Positions 1-5,405 of a stretch of DNA of 8,342 bases are shown in pieces. Both the position numbers and the translations under genes were made by a program. Each line of letters begins with the position of its first letter. The first letter of the stretch is position 1. The notes beneath the pieces were generated by a model. That model did no database searches. It was not told the origin of the DNA and saw only the letters and a program-made list of their open reading frames with translations. Source of the stretch: an uncultured Campylobacter sp. (GTDB lineage: Bacteria > Campylobacterota > Campylobacteria > Campylobacterales > Campylobacteraceae); contig NZ_CALEDC010000213.1 of NCBI RefSeq assembly GCF_937949835.1, positions 1 through 8,342 of the forward strand, given 5' to 3'.

Positions 1-77
1 GCAAAATTTACCGGCTCTTTTATAATTAAAATTTAATCGAACGTTGCGAATTTAGCGAGCGCGGCGGCATTAGATCA

Positions 78-113
78 CGGCGCGCTTTATATTATAAATT
101 TAAAGATGCGCCG
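78..113. other. imperfect hairpin downstream of the Excalibur gene
   Basis: CGGCGC (78-83) pairs with GCGCCG (108-113), and CTTTA (85-89) with TAAAG (101-105), with small bulges and an AT-rich loop. It lies 17 nt after the stop of the Excalibur gene and has no good U-tract on the minus strand. It may help end transcription. Positions 1-129 otherwise show no gene that I can support. Confidence 0.3.
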
Positions 114-129
114 AGATAAAATTTCGCAC

Positions 130-468
130 TTATGAAGCAAATTTTATAGCTATAACGCTACCATTAAATTTCTCCGCACCGCATGAGTCGGCAGCGCCCT
201 TTAAATTTGAAACTTCGCTCTTTTCATCGCGCGCGCTAGAAAATCCGCTAAATTTATGACCATTACGGCCGCACAGCTGTTTTTCGCACGGCACGCCGTC
301 GCCGTCGCCATCGGTATGCTGGGTGCCGCCTTCCTGAGCCCTGCCACACTCTCGCAGATACCGCGTCGCCTCTTCGCAGCTGCTAAACTGCGAGCAATAG
401 GTCTTGGCGTTGCAATCAAGCCCCAAAGCAAGACTAGCCAATACCGAAAACAATAAAACTAATTTCAT
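130..468 (-). CDS. secreted Excalibur-domain protein
   Basis: The protein has 112 residues with a strong AAGGAGA site 4 nt before the ATG at 468. Residues 1-16 form a signal peptide (KLVLLFSVLASLALG), probably cut after ALG by signal peptidase I; there is no proper lipobox. The mature part opens with CNAKTYCSQFSSCEEA and continues to DGDGDGVPCE (53-62) and LC. This is the Excalibur motif, a calcium-binding loop related to EF hands, with five cysteines in the region that could form disulfides. The domain is found alone or at the end of secreted nucleases and surface proteins. The tail (67-112) is Ser/Lys-rich and unassigned. It has its own promoter region and is probably a monocistronic gene unrelated to the operon upstream. 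Its partner or substrate is unknown. Confidence 0.85.
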   Translation of the reverse strand: MKLVLLFSVLASLALGLDCNAKTYCSQFSSCEEATRYLRECGRAQEGGTQHTDGDGDGVPCEKQLCGRNGHKFSGFSSARDEKSEVSNLKGAADSCGAEKFNGSVIAIKFAS

Positions 469-493
469 TGTCTCTCCTTAAAATTTTGATGGA

Positions 494-499
494 ATTGTA
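494..499 (-). promoter_or_regulatory. -10 candidate for the Excalibur gene
   Basis: On the minus strand TACAAT lies 25 bp before the ATG at 468, in an AT-rich stretch with T-rich runs upstream (500-535), as is usual for Campylobacter promoters. There is no clear -35. A 4-bp GCCG/CGGC stem at about 539-550 lies just upstream. The whole 469-654 region holds no gene that I can support. Confidence 0.4.
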
Positions 500-604
500 T
501 GGATAAATAGATAAATAATTAATAAAATAGTAAATTTAGCCGCAAACGGCGTAAATTTCACCGCTTGCGACGTTTCATTCGGCGGCTACGTCTAAAGAAA
601 TTTA

Positions 605-640
605 GCGGCTTTAGAGTTTATCTTTGCGCTTTAAAGCCGC
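605..640 (-). terminator. candidate terminator hairpin after the ferrosome-like operon
   Basis: GCGGCTTTA (605-613) and TAAAGCCGC (632-640) are perfect 9-bp inverted arms with an 18-nt loop, starting 14 nt after the TAG at 655. On the minus strand the hairpin is followed by TAAATTTC, a poor U-tract. It may be a weak terminator or an mRNA-end stabiliser. Confidence 0.45.
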
Positions 641-654
641 GACGCACTATGCCG

Positions 655-999
655 CTAGGCGCTTTTGCGCGCGCGAGGCTTTCTTTTTGGGGGAGCGCTT
701 TTTACTGACGTACTTTTGCCGTCCGGCAGGTTTTCCAAAGCTAAATTTGCTACGGATCTCTTTCTGCCCCGACTCTTTGCTTTTCTATTTTGTAAAAACT
801 CGCTGTATGGCGAGCCGTAAAGGCTAGCGTGCCAGATCGCGCTTGCCAGCATCACTGCACCCGAAACTTTATGCAGCTGCGACATATGCGAGTTCATATT
901 CAGCGCGGTTAGAGCCGTGATACCCATACTCAATCCCAGCGTCACTTTAGCCGCTTTGCGCTGAAAATTTAGATCCAAAATTTTATCTTCAATGCTCAA
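655..999 (-). CDS. small two-helix membrane protein with haem-type histidines, last operon gene
   Basis: The protein has 114 residues from the TTG at 999, overlapping the ATPase gene by 11 nt. A short amphipathic N-terminus (IEDKILDLNFQRKAAK) leads to membrane helix 1 (about 17-34), a loop NMNSHMSQLHK, membrane helix 2 (about 43-61, VSGAVMLASAIWHASLY) and a basic tail rich in Lys, Arg, Ser and Pro (72-114, ending PKRKPRARKSA). His43 and His57 are 14 residues apart on one helix face. The HKxxGxxxLxxxxxHxxLY pattern resembles membrane b-haem proteins of the DUF4405/ferric-reductase-like kind. A haem-binding iron reductase or electron carrier for the compartment is a possibility, but helix 1 has no His partner and haem binding is not shown. 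Ferrosome operons do carry small membrane proteins beside FezB. I do not assign a fez letter. Confidence 0.75.
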   Translation of the reverse strand: MSIEDKILDLNFQRKAAKVTLGLSMGITALTALNMNSHMSQLHKVSGAVMLASAIWHASLYGSPYSEFLQNRKAKSRGRKRSVANLALENLPDGKSTSVKSAPPKRKPRARKSA

Positions 1000-3070
1000 A
1001 TTTTACCCCTTTGATGGAATTTAGTAGAAGGCCTATCGTCGTGCCGTTGTGCAGCAGCGCCGTAGCTACGGGACTTAGCGCGCCAAAGGTCGCCAAAAAT
1101 AAAATGATCGAATTTATCCCCACGGTGGCGTTGAAATTTCGATTTACGAGCCGCAGCGTGTCGTTGGCCAGCGCCTTTACCTGCGCGACGCCCTCGATGT
1201 CGTTTTTCAAAAGCCCGATCTGTGCGGAAGCCTTGGCGATCTCGGCGCCGTTTAGCATGCTGATGCCGATGTCCGCCTTCATCAGGCTCGGCGCATCGTT
1301 TATGCCGTCGCCCACGAAGACCACCTTTCGCCCCTCGGCTTTTAACTGCTCTAAAATTTCGGTCTTTTGCGTCGGTAGCAGCTCGCCGTAATAGCGATCT
1401 ACGCCGAGCTTTTTGGCTACGGCGCGGGCTTTTGAGCTCACGTCGCCGCTTAGCATGACGATCTGTTCGGCGCCCAACTCGCGGAGCCTAGTAATGACGG
1501 CGCGAGCGTTTGCGCGCACCTCGTCTCTAAGCCCGATGAGCCCCAAAAGTCTGCCGTCAAATGCGATGTAAAGCAGCGCGAGCCCCTTTTGCATCGCAAG
1601 ATCGATGGTCTGCTCATGCGCCGCAAATGAGATCATCTCGTCGTCCTCTAGGAAGTGGCGCGAGCCGATGATGAGCTTTTTGCCCTCGATACTGGTCTTT
1701 ACGCCGTGAGCGACGACGAATTCCACCTCGTCGTGGTGTTTGTGGATAAAACCGTGCTTTTTAGCCGCATCCACGATCGCCTCGGCTACGGGGTGAAAGT
1801 AATGCTCCTCGGCGCTTGCGGTTAAATTTAAAATATCGTTTTTGCTGAAGCGCTCGTCAAACGATATGATCTCGGCGACCTCCAGGTTGCCGTACGTAAG
1901 CGTGCCCGTCTTATCGAATACGAAGGTGTCGGCGGCCGCAAGCGACTCAAGAGCCTTGGCGCCTTTGATCAAAATCCCGTTCTTGCCCGCCTTTGAAATG
2001 CTCGACTTAAAAGCAACCGGCGTAGGCAGCTTAAGCGCGCACGAGTAATCCGCCTGCAGCACCGAAGCCACACTCATAAAATTTCGATTTATCAGATATG
2101 ACACGCCCGCAAGCCCGAAGGTTACCGGCACGAGCTTGTCGGCTAAGTGAGTCGTATGCATGCCGATGCTGGAGCGTTCGTTAAGAGATGCCGTGATGTA
2201 GTGCTTTATGCGCTGCGTAGAGGTGTTTTCGCCGACGTTTTCCGCCCAGATACGGATCCTGCCCTCCTCTACGATCGTGCCGCTTAACACGCTATCGCCG
2301 CGAGATTTTTTCACCGCGACCGATTCGCCCGTCATATTGGCTTGATTTATCATCGCTTCGCCGCTTACGACGTGTCCGTCCACGGCGATGACGTCGCCTG
2401 CGCCCACGACCACGATATCGCCTACCTTTAGCTTAGAAGTTGCGATTTTGATCTCGGTCTTTTTGCCGTTTTGATCTATCTCGACCCACGCCTCGGCGAT
2501 GTCCGGACGGGCGAGCTCGCGGATAAGATCGTCGCTTTTATAAACGGTGCTTTCCTCCATGTATTCGCCAAGAGCAAGCATAGCGTTGGTGCTGTTTGCG
2601 GCAAATACATCGCCGCGAGCGAGCGAAATCCCGACAGCAGCGGCCTCCAAACCCTTTGAAGTAAGTCCATGACGAAAGCTTTCTTTAATGCCCTCTTTTA
2701 AGATAGGCACGCACGCTACGATGCTAAATGCGCGCACTAAAGGCGAAGTGCGAAAGATTAAATTTCCGCCCAACGCAAGAAGCGCTAAAATAAATTCGTT
2801 TTTGCTTGGCAAATTTTTATGGTTAGCGGGGATAATTGATTTTAGCTCGCTTAAATTTAAAACTTCAAGTTGCTTTAGAATTCCTGCCTTATTTACGCCT
2901 GAGTCAAGCCTAAGGATCAAAGAGCCAATTTTAGCGTTAAATCTAGCTTCCGTTACGCCTTCAAGCCTCGCAGTGGCTCTTTGCAACGCGCTCGTATCGA
3001 GCCCTTTAAAGCCCGCGACCTTTATGCGTAGTCTAGTTTTGGTCTCATGTAAAATTTTAAAATTTTGCAT
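989..3070 (-). CDS. fezB: P1B-6-type metal ATPase, FezB-like (ferrosome ATPase)
   Basis: This 693-residue integral membrane ATPase has all P-type catalytic parts: actuator TGES (247-250), phosphorylation motif DKTGTLT (Asp386), nucleotide-domain HP (426-427) and hinge GDGIND (587-592). The N-terminus (1-80) is an HMA_2-like domain with TRLRIKV and IGSLILRLD and no CxxC. The ion-site helix reads DYSCALKLPTP (341-351), so the CPC of copper and zinc ATPases is replaced by SC. The last helices contain HNGTTIGLLLNS (674-685). Hydrophobic segments before the actuator (about 92-122 and 140-170) are short, fewer than in CopA. This combination fits the P1B-6 group, whose founding member FezB is needed for ferrosomes and is thought to move iron into the vesicle. 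Transport of iron here is inferred from the family. The start codon lies 3 nt after the previous stop, and the 3' end overlaps the next gene by 11 nt. Ordinary annotation may call it a copper- or heavy-metal-translocating ATPase. Confidence 0.88.
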   Translation of the reverse strand: MQNFKILHETKTRLRIKVAGFKGLDTSALQRATARLEGVTEARFNAKIGSLILRLDSGVNKAGILKQLEVLNLSELKSIIPANHKNLPSKNEFILALLALGGNLIFRTSPLVRAFSIVACVPILKEGIKESFRHGLTSKGLEAAAVGISLARGDVFAANSTNAMLALGEYMEESTVYKSDDLIRELARPDIAEAWVEIDQNGKKTEIKIATSKLKVGDIVVVGAGDVIAVDGHVVSGEAMINQANMTGESVAVKKSRGDSVLSGTIVEEGRIRIWAENVGENTSTQRIKHYITASLNERSSIGMHTTHLADKLVPVTFGLAGVSYLINRNFMSVASVLQADYSCALKLPTPVAFKSSISKAGKNGILIKGAKALESLAAADTFVFDKTGTLTYGNLEVAEIISFDERFSKNDILNLTASAEEHYFHPVAEAIVDAAKKHGFIHKHHDEVEFVVAHGVKTSIEGKKLIIGSRHFLEDDEMISFAAHEQTIDLAMQKGLALLYIAFDGRLLGLIGLRDEVRANARAVITRLRELGAEQIVMLSGDVSSKARAVAKKLGVDRYYGELLPTQKTEILEQLKAEGRKVVFVGDGINDAPSLMKADIGISMLNGAEIAKASAQIGLLKNDIEGVAQVKALANDTLRLVNRNFNATVGINSIILFLATFGALSPVATALLHNGTTIGLLLNSIKGVKFEH
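1006..1010 (-). promoter_or_regulatory. ribosome binding site fixing a TTG start at 999
   Basis: AGGGG on the minus strand lies 6 nt before TTG (997-999), inside the last codons of the ATPase gene. The next in-frame ATG is 25 codons later and would remove the N-terminal helix. The TTG start is therefore favoured. Confidence 0.65.
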
Positions 3071-3073
3071 CGA

Positions 3074-3568
3074 CTACTCTTGCATCTCTGCCTTGGCGTC
3101 TTCGAATCGCTCCTTCATCTCTTCGATGCCCATCTGAAACATCTCGGTACCCTTTGCGATGAGCTTAAAAAGCTTTTTTTGCGCGTTTTCGTCGGTGAGA
3201 AAATAGGTCGCCATAGCACCCAGAGCGATGCCTGTGATAAATGAGTTGCTACCGAATAAGCCGTTCGCGTTTTGCCTGCCACCCAAGGAATTAAAAATTC
3301 CACCGGAAGTGGAATTTTGCGAGCTTTGAGTAGAATTTACGTCGCTTGAGCTTTGAGCGGCGGAGCCTTTATCATTCGAGTCGCTGTCAGAAGCCGAGCC
3401 GCTAAAAGGCGCGGAATTTACTCGCTCATTTATCCATTTAGCCCAACCGCCGAGCTTTTCGTCACCGGCAAAGCTACCCGCAGAGCCGCTAGCATATTTG
3501 TTGTCACCAAAATCGTAATCGTCTAGAATTTCTTTCAAATCTTTTTTTGTGATATACGGATTACTCAT
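3074..3568 (-). CDS. Ser-rich protein with C-terminal YtxH-like membrane helix
   Basis: The protein has 164 residues; its ATG at 3568 has AAGGTAGG upstream, inside the end of the previous gene. Residues 1-50 are hydrophilic with a Trp-containing patch (GGWAKWINERV, 40-50). Residues 52-90 are a low-complexity linker of Ser, Asp, Asn, Gly and Gln. One membrane helix (FITGIALGAMATYFL, 110-124) follows and leads into TDENAQKKLFKLIAKGTE and a charged amphipathic helix to the end (128-163). The helix plus T(D/N)ENAQKK segment is typical of YtxH-like proteins found in gas-vesicle and stress operons. It looks like the mirror image of the first operon protein, with the disordered part before rather than after the membrane helix. 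The function is unknown; a vesicle scaffold or adaptor is plausible. The stop is 3 nt before the ATPase start. Confidence 0.75.
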   Translation of the reverse strand: MSNPYITKKDLKEILDDYDFGDNKYASGSAGSFAGDEKLGGWAKWINERVNSAPFSGSASDSDSNDKGSAAQSSSDVNSTQSSQNSTSGGIFNSLGGRQNANGLFGSNSFITGIALGAMATYFLTDENAQKKLFKLIAKGTEMFQMGIEEMKERFEDAKAEMQE

Positions 3569-3863
3569 TGCCTACCTTAAGAATAAAATTTCTACCCGCA
3601 ATGAGCGCGCCTACGCATACTGCGACGCCTGCCGCTGCGCGTAGATACTCGCCTTGTACGAGCTTATTTGCGCTGTAAATCGCACCGCCGCCGATGATAC
3701 CGCCGCTTAGCGCGATATCTAACGCATCTCGAATCGCTTTAGATTTGCTTTTGCCTTCTTTTGCTTTAACGAGCTCTACGGCGCAACCGCCGATCGCCCC
3801 CGCTATAGCGCCGCTTAAAACGTGATCCAGCGGCGAACGCTGTGTCGTAAGTGATCTATTCAT
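3561..3863 (-). CDS. small glycine-rich membrane protein, MamC-like layout
   Basis: The protein has 100 residues, with AGAGG 5 nt before the ATG at 3863. It has two or three membrane helices. The first (about 15-32, SGAIAGAIGGCAVEL) is followed by a short charged stretch (KAKEGKSKSKAIRDALD, 33-49), then a glycine-zipper helix (about 50-68, SGGIIGGGAIYSA) and a third (about 74-95, RAAAGVAVCVGALIAG). GxxxG spacings recur, which favours close helix packing and membrane curvature. The arrangement of glycine-rich helix, charged helical loop and glycine-rich helix recalls MamC/Mms13 of magnetosomes, whose loop contacts magnetite. The similarity is judged by eye and may be convergent. Fez operons are reported to contain small hydrophobic proteins, so a vesicle-membrane structural role is the best guess. 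It overlaps the next gene by 8 nt (3561-3568), which implies coupled translation. Confidence 0.75.
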   Translation of the reverse strand: MNRSLTTQRSPLDHVLSGAIAGAIGGCAVELVKAKEGKSKSKAIRDALDIALSGGIIGGGAIYSANKLVQGEYLRAAAGVAVCVGALIAGRNFILKVGNE

Positions 3864-3871
3864 TTAGGCCT

Positions 3872-4351
3872 CTATTTTTCTGATTTATCGTCTGCGGACG
3901 TAAATTTAGCCGAAGAATTATCGTCCATCTTTACGATCTGCGGGATATTAAGCGGAGTAGTAGATACTGCGGATGTCTCACCTACCGGTGTTTCGCCCGT
4001 CTTAGCGCTCACGGTAGATTTTTTAGTTCTTTTAAATCCCGGTTTTGGTCCCGGTTTTTTTCTAGTTTTTTTTGCAGTGCTATCGCTACTTGTCGCAGCT
4101 TTTTTACCGCCAGCCTTTCTTTTACCTTTTACCGCCTCAGCGACATCGTCTAAGCCTTCTTTGGCTTCCGCAAAAATTTCTTTCGATTTTTTGCTTAATT
4201 TTTCCGCTCCGCCTTTGACGCTATTTTTCAGCTCCTCGACGCTTTTACTGCTCACGATTTTATTCGCACCTTCTTTAATTTTATCTCGATTGTTATAAGC
4301 GTAAACCGCCGCGCAACCAAGCGCAAAACCTGCTAGAAATGGGATCGGCAT
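3872..4351 (-). CDS. membrane-anchored Lys-rich protein of the ferrosome-like operon
   Basis: The protein has 159 residues. The ATG at 4351 has AAGGAG close upstream. Residues 3-20 form one hydrophobic helix (FLAGFALGCAAVYAY) followed directly by NNRDK, the pattern of YtxH-like small membrane proteins. Residues 22-75 are an amphipathic, charged helix (K/E/A-rich, probably coiled coil). Residues 76-112 are extremely basic, with KGKRKAGGKK and RKKPGPKPGFKRTKK, resembling histone-H1-like or AT-hook-like tails. The end (113-159) is a disordered Thr/Ser-rich, finally acidic stretch. I recognise no catalytic domain. In this operon an anchored protein with a long charged tail could line or scaffold a membrane vesicle, or bind phosphate-rich mineral or nucleic acid. 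That is inference. It is the first gene behind the main promoter, with the next gene 8 nt downstream. Confidence 0.75.
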   Translation of the reverse strand: MPIPFLAGFALGCAAVYAYNNRDKIKEGANKIVSSKSVEELKNSVKGGAEKLSKKSKEIFAEAKEGLDDVAEAVKGKRKAGGKKAATSSDSTAKKTRKKPGPKPGFKRTKKSTVSAKTGETPVGETSAVSTTPLNIPQIVKMDDNSSAKFTSADDKSEK

Positions 4352-4375
4352 TTCATTCTCCTTGTGTTAAGATTA

Positions 4376-4397
4376 TAAAGTTGTTTTATCAACTTTA
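4376..4397. promoter_or_regulatory. 8-6-8 perfect palindrome, candidate operator or leader hairpin
   Basis: TAAAGTTG, six bases (TTTTAT on the plus strand), then CAACTTTA form a perfect inverted repeat. It starts about 7 nt downstream of the predicted transcription start, and its far end overlaps the second TATAAT (4372-4377). That is a typical place for a repressor operator controlling both promoters. No T-run follows the arm, so a terminator is unlikely. As RNA it would form a small 5' hairpin that leaves the AAGGAG site free. The sequence does not look like a classical Fur box. The regulator is unknown. Confidence 0.6.
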
Positions 4398-4410
4398 CAT
4401 AGATTTTGAT

Positions 4411-4439
4411 ATTATAGCGACTTTTTTAGATTTTTGCAA
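4411..4439 (-). promoter_or_regulatory. sigma70 promoter of the five-gene ferrosome-like operon
   Basis: On the minus strand TTGCAA (4434-4439) and TATAAT (4411-4416) are separated by exactly 17 bp, with an A-rich spacer. The predicted start is near 4404, which gives a leader of about 50 nt before the ATG at 4351. It lies in the 95-bp gap after the ferritin-like gene, the largest gap inside the cluster. A second TATAAT at 4372-4377 could serve as a downstream promoter with a leader of about 14 nt. Confidence 0.7.
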
Positions 4440-4446
4440 TCCTAAT

Positions 4447-5058
4447 TTAATTTTTCTGCAAAATTCCTTTAATTAAATTGGAAAATGCGCTATTTAAGAT
4501 ATTTTGCAAATCGTATTTTTGAAATATCCGCTCTAATTCCTGCGGATTTTTTAAAATTTCATTTAATAAATCAGTGAAATTCAAAAAATTTAAATCAGCC
4601 TCGCATTTAGAATTTAGTTCCTTTAAAATCGGCAAAATTTCATTATACGAAACCGCCTGCGCCTTATATAGCTGCTCTTTAAATTCTGCGTTCTTACACG
4701 AATTAATTAAATCGTCATAAAACATCATAGAGCTTTTTTCTATCAAAAGTGCCGAAGTCAAAAACTCATTCATACCTTTTGTAGCCAGTGCCTCACTGCT
4801 ATTTTCAGGAGGCGTGGCGCCAAGCCCGCAAGAATTTGCAAAGTCTAACATCCGCTCAAGTAATCCAGCTCGTAAAGATAGAATTTCTCCTAACTTTTTA
4901 TCTTGAAATTTAACTGCGCCCAACGAATAAAACTGTAAAATTTGTGCCTCTTTTTCGAGCAAAAGAGCAATATCTGCAATTTGCGCCTCATTTAAATTCC
5001 GAGATTTATTAGAAATTCTGCGCGATTTTTTAGTGCTACGTAATACTTCTTCGCTCAA
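4447..5058 (-). CDS. ferritin-like four-helix protein without histidines (ferrosome cluster)
   Basis: From the TTG at 5058 the protein has 203 residues and is almost wholly helical. After a basic N-terminus (residues 8-20 rich in K, R and S) come four amphipathic helices at about 22-50, 54-76, 92-120 and 123-149, with a short helical tail to 203. The helices resemble rubrerythrin/bacterioferritin-type ferritin-like domains: EKEAQILQFYSLGA in helix 1 and LLIEKSSMMFYDDLI in helix 3 have the usual spacing of a metal-ligand Glu and a Tyr. The ExxH motifs of helices 2 and 4 are missing (LSLRAGLLERM and YKAQAVSYNEIL), and this version contains no histidine at all, so a normal di-iron site is unlikely. 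It may be a structural relative, or a carboxylate-only metal binder. It is translationally coupled to the HMA_2-like gene. The coding DNA is clearly more AT-rich than the ATPase gene. The ferritin-like assignment is moderate; a generic helical bundle is the alternative. Confidence 0.7.
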   Translation of the reverse strand: MSEEVLRSTKKSRRISNKSRNLNEAQIADIALLLEKEAQILQFYSLGAVKFQDKKLGEILSLRAGLLERMLDFANSCGLGATPPENSSEALATKGMNEFLTSALLIEKSSMMFYDDLINSCKNAEFKEQLYKAQAVSYNEILPILKELNSKCEADLNFLNFTDLLNEILKNPQELERIFQKYDLQNILNSAFSNLIKGILQKN

Positions 5059-5372
5059 GAAATCGCCTCTATATTGGAATTTACAAGCGCTACTAGCTCC
5101 GGCGAACTGATGCCGCTTAAAAACTGCTCCCAAAGGTGCATCGGAAAAACGCTTTCATCATAATGAATCGTCAGCGAGCCGATTAGAGAGTTAAATTTAT
5201 ACTCTTTTATCCCGCGAATTGCAGCTATTTTAGCCTTCAGACTCTCCTCGCTCACGCTATCTCGCAACTCCCTTATTTTAGGACTTACGCGGATGCGAAT
5301 ACGACCTTTGCTGTGGCTGATTTTGCTAAAATATTTATGAAATTCCAAAATATCGTTGTGATTTATTTTCAT
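5055..5372 (-). CDS. stand-alone HMA_2-like protein with RxRxR motif (ferrosome cluster)
   Basis: The protein has 105 residues with the ATG at 5372, chosen because AAGGA lies 5 nt upstream (5378-5382). An in-frame TTG at 5396 has no such site. The pattern is a ferredoxin-like metal-domain fold: strand GRIRIRVSP (23-31), a helix, then YKFNSLIGSLTIHYD (58-72). The same pattern opens the P-type ATPase of this cluster (TRLRIKV and FNAKIGSLILRLD), so the two domains are clearly related. Neither has the CxxC of ordinary heavy-metal domains; they have R24, R26 and R28 instead. This fits the HMA_2-type domain found with P1B-6/FezB ATPases. It may be a soluble partner or regulator of the ATPase, or a vesicle component. 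That role is inferred from the shared domain and the neighbourhood. No signal peptide or membrane helix is visible. Its TGA stop overlaps the TTG start of the next gene. Confidence 0.8.
   Translation of the reverse strand: MKINHNDILEFHKYFSKISHSKGRIRIRVSPKIRELRDSVSEESLKAKIAAIRGIKEYKFNSLIGSLTIHYDESVFPMHLWEQFLSGISSPELVALVNSNIEAIS
5066..5070 (-). promoter_or_regulatory. ribosome binding site fixing a TTG start at 5058
   Basis: On the minus strand AGAGG lies 7 nt before TTG (5056-5058), which itself overlaps the TGA stop of the HMA_2-like gene (TTGA). No comparable site precedes the upstream ATG at 5133, which would force a 79-nt overlap with the previous gene. This favours the TTG start and translational coupling. 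Confidence 0.7.
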
Positions 5373-5396
5373 ATTTTTCCTTAAATTTGCACCCAA

Positions 5397-5405
5397 ATAA
5401 TATCA
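5397..5405 (-). promoter_or_regulatory. extended -10 promoter candidate before the HMA_2-like gene
   Basis: On the minus strand this reads TGATATTAT, an extended -10 (TGn plus TATTAT), 25 bp upstream of the ATG at 5372. No good -35 is visible, which is common for Campylobacter sigma70 promoters. It overlaps a near-palindrome at 5395-5415 (AAATGAT, 7 nt, ATTATTT, one mismatch) that could be a regulator site. It would let the HMA_2-like and ferritin-like genes be expressed separately from mogA. This is motif evidence only. Confidence 0.4.

Noticed and set aside
1011..1391. Plus-strand open frame of 126 codons
   Set aside because: It lies wholly inside the ATPase gene on the opposite strand, has no ribosome binding site, and its protein resembles nothing known.
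989..3070. Copper exporter CopA or zinc exporter ZntA
   Set aside because: There is no CxxC in the N-terminal domain and no CPC in the ion-site helix, and the gene neighbourhood is unlike copper or zinc loci.
2688..3137. Plus-strand open frame of 149 codons across the ATPase start
   Set aside because: It is antisense to two well-supported genes with clear motifs and is best read as a composition shadow.
3872..4351. Histone-H1-like or AT-hook DNA-binding protein
   Set aside because: The Lys-rich and KKPGPKPG parts suggest it, but an N-terminal membrane helix and the operon context make a membrane scaffold more likely. It remains an alternative.
4376..4397. Intrinsic terminator of the ferritin-like gene
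   Set aside because: The stem is AT-rich, no U-tract follows on the minus strand, and it lies downstream of a strong promoter, so operator or leader hairpin fits better.
5059..5133. N-terminal extension of the ferritin-like protein from an ATG at 5133
   Set aside because: It would overlap the HMA_2-like gene by 79 nt, adds a non-family sequence and lacks a good ribosome binding site, whereas the TTG at 5058 has one.
5373..5396. TTG start at 5396 for the HMA_2-like protein
   Set aside because: It would consume the AAGGA site and lie on the -10 region. The ATG at 5372 is properly spaced.
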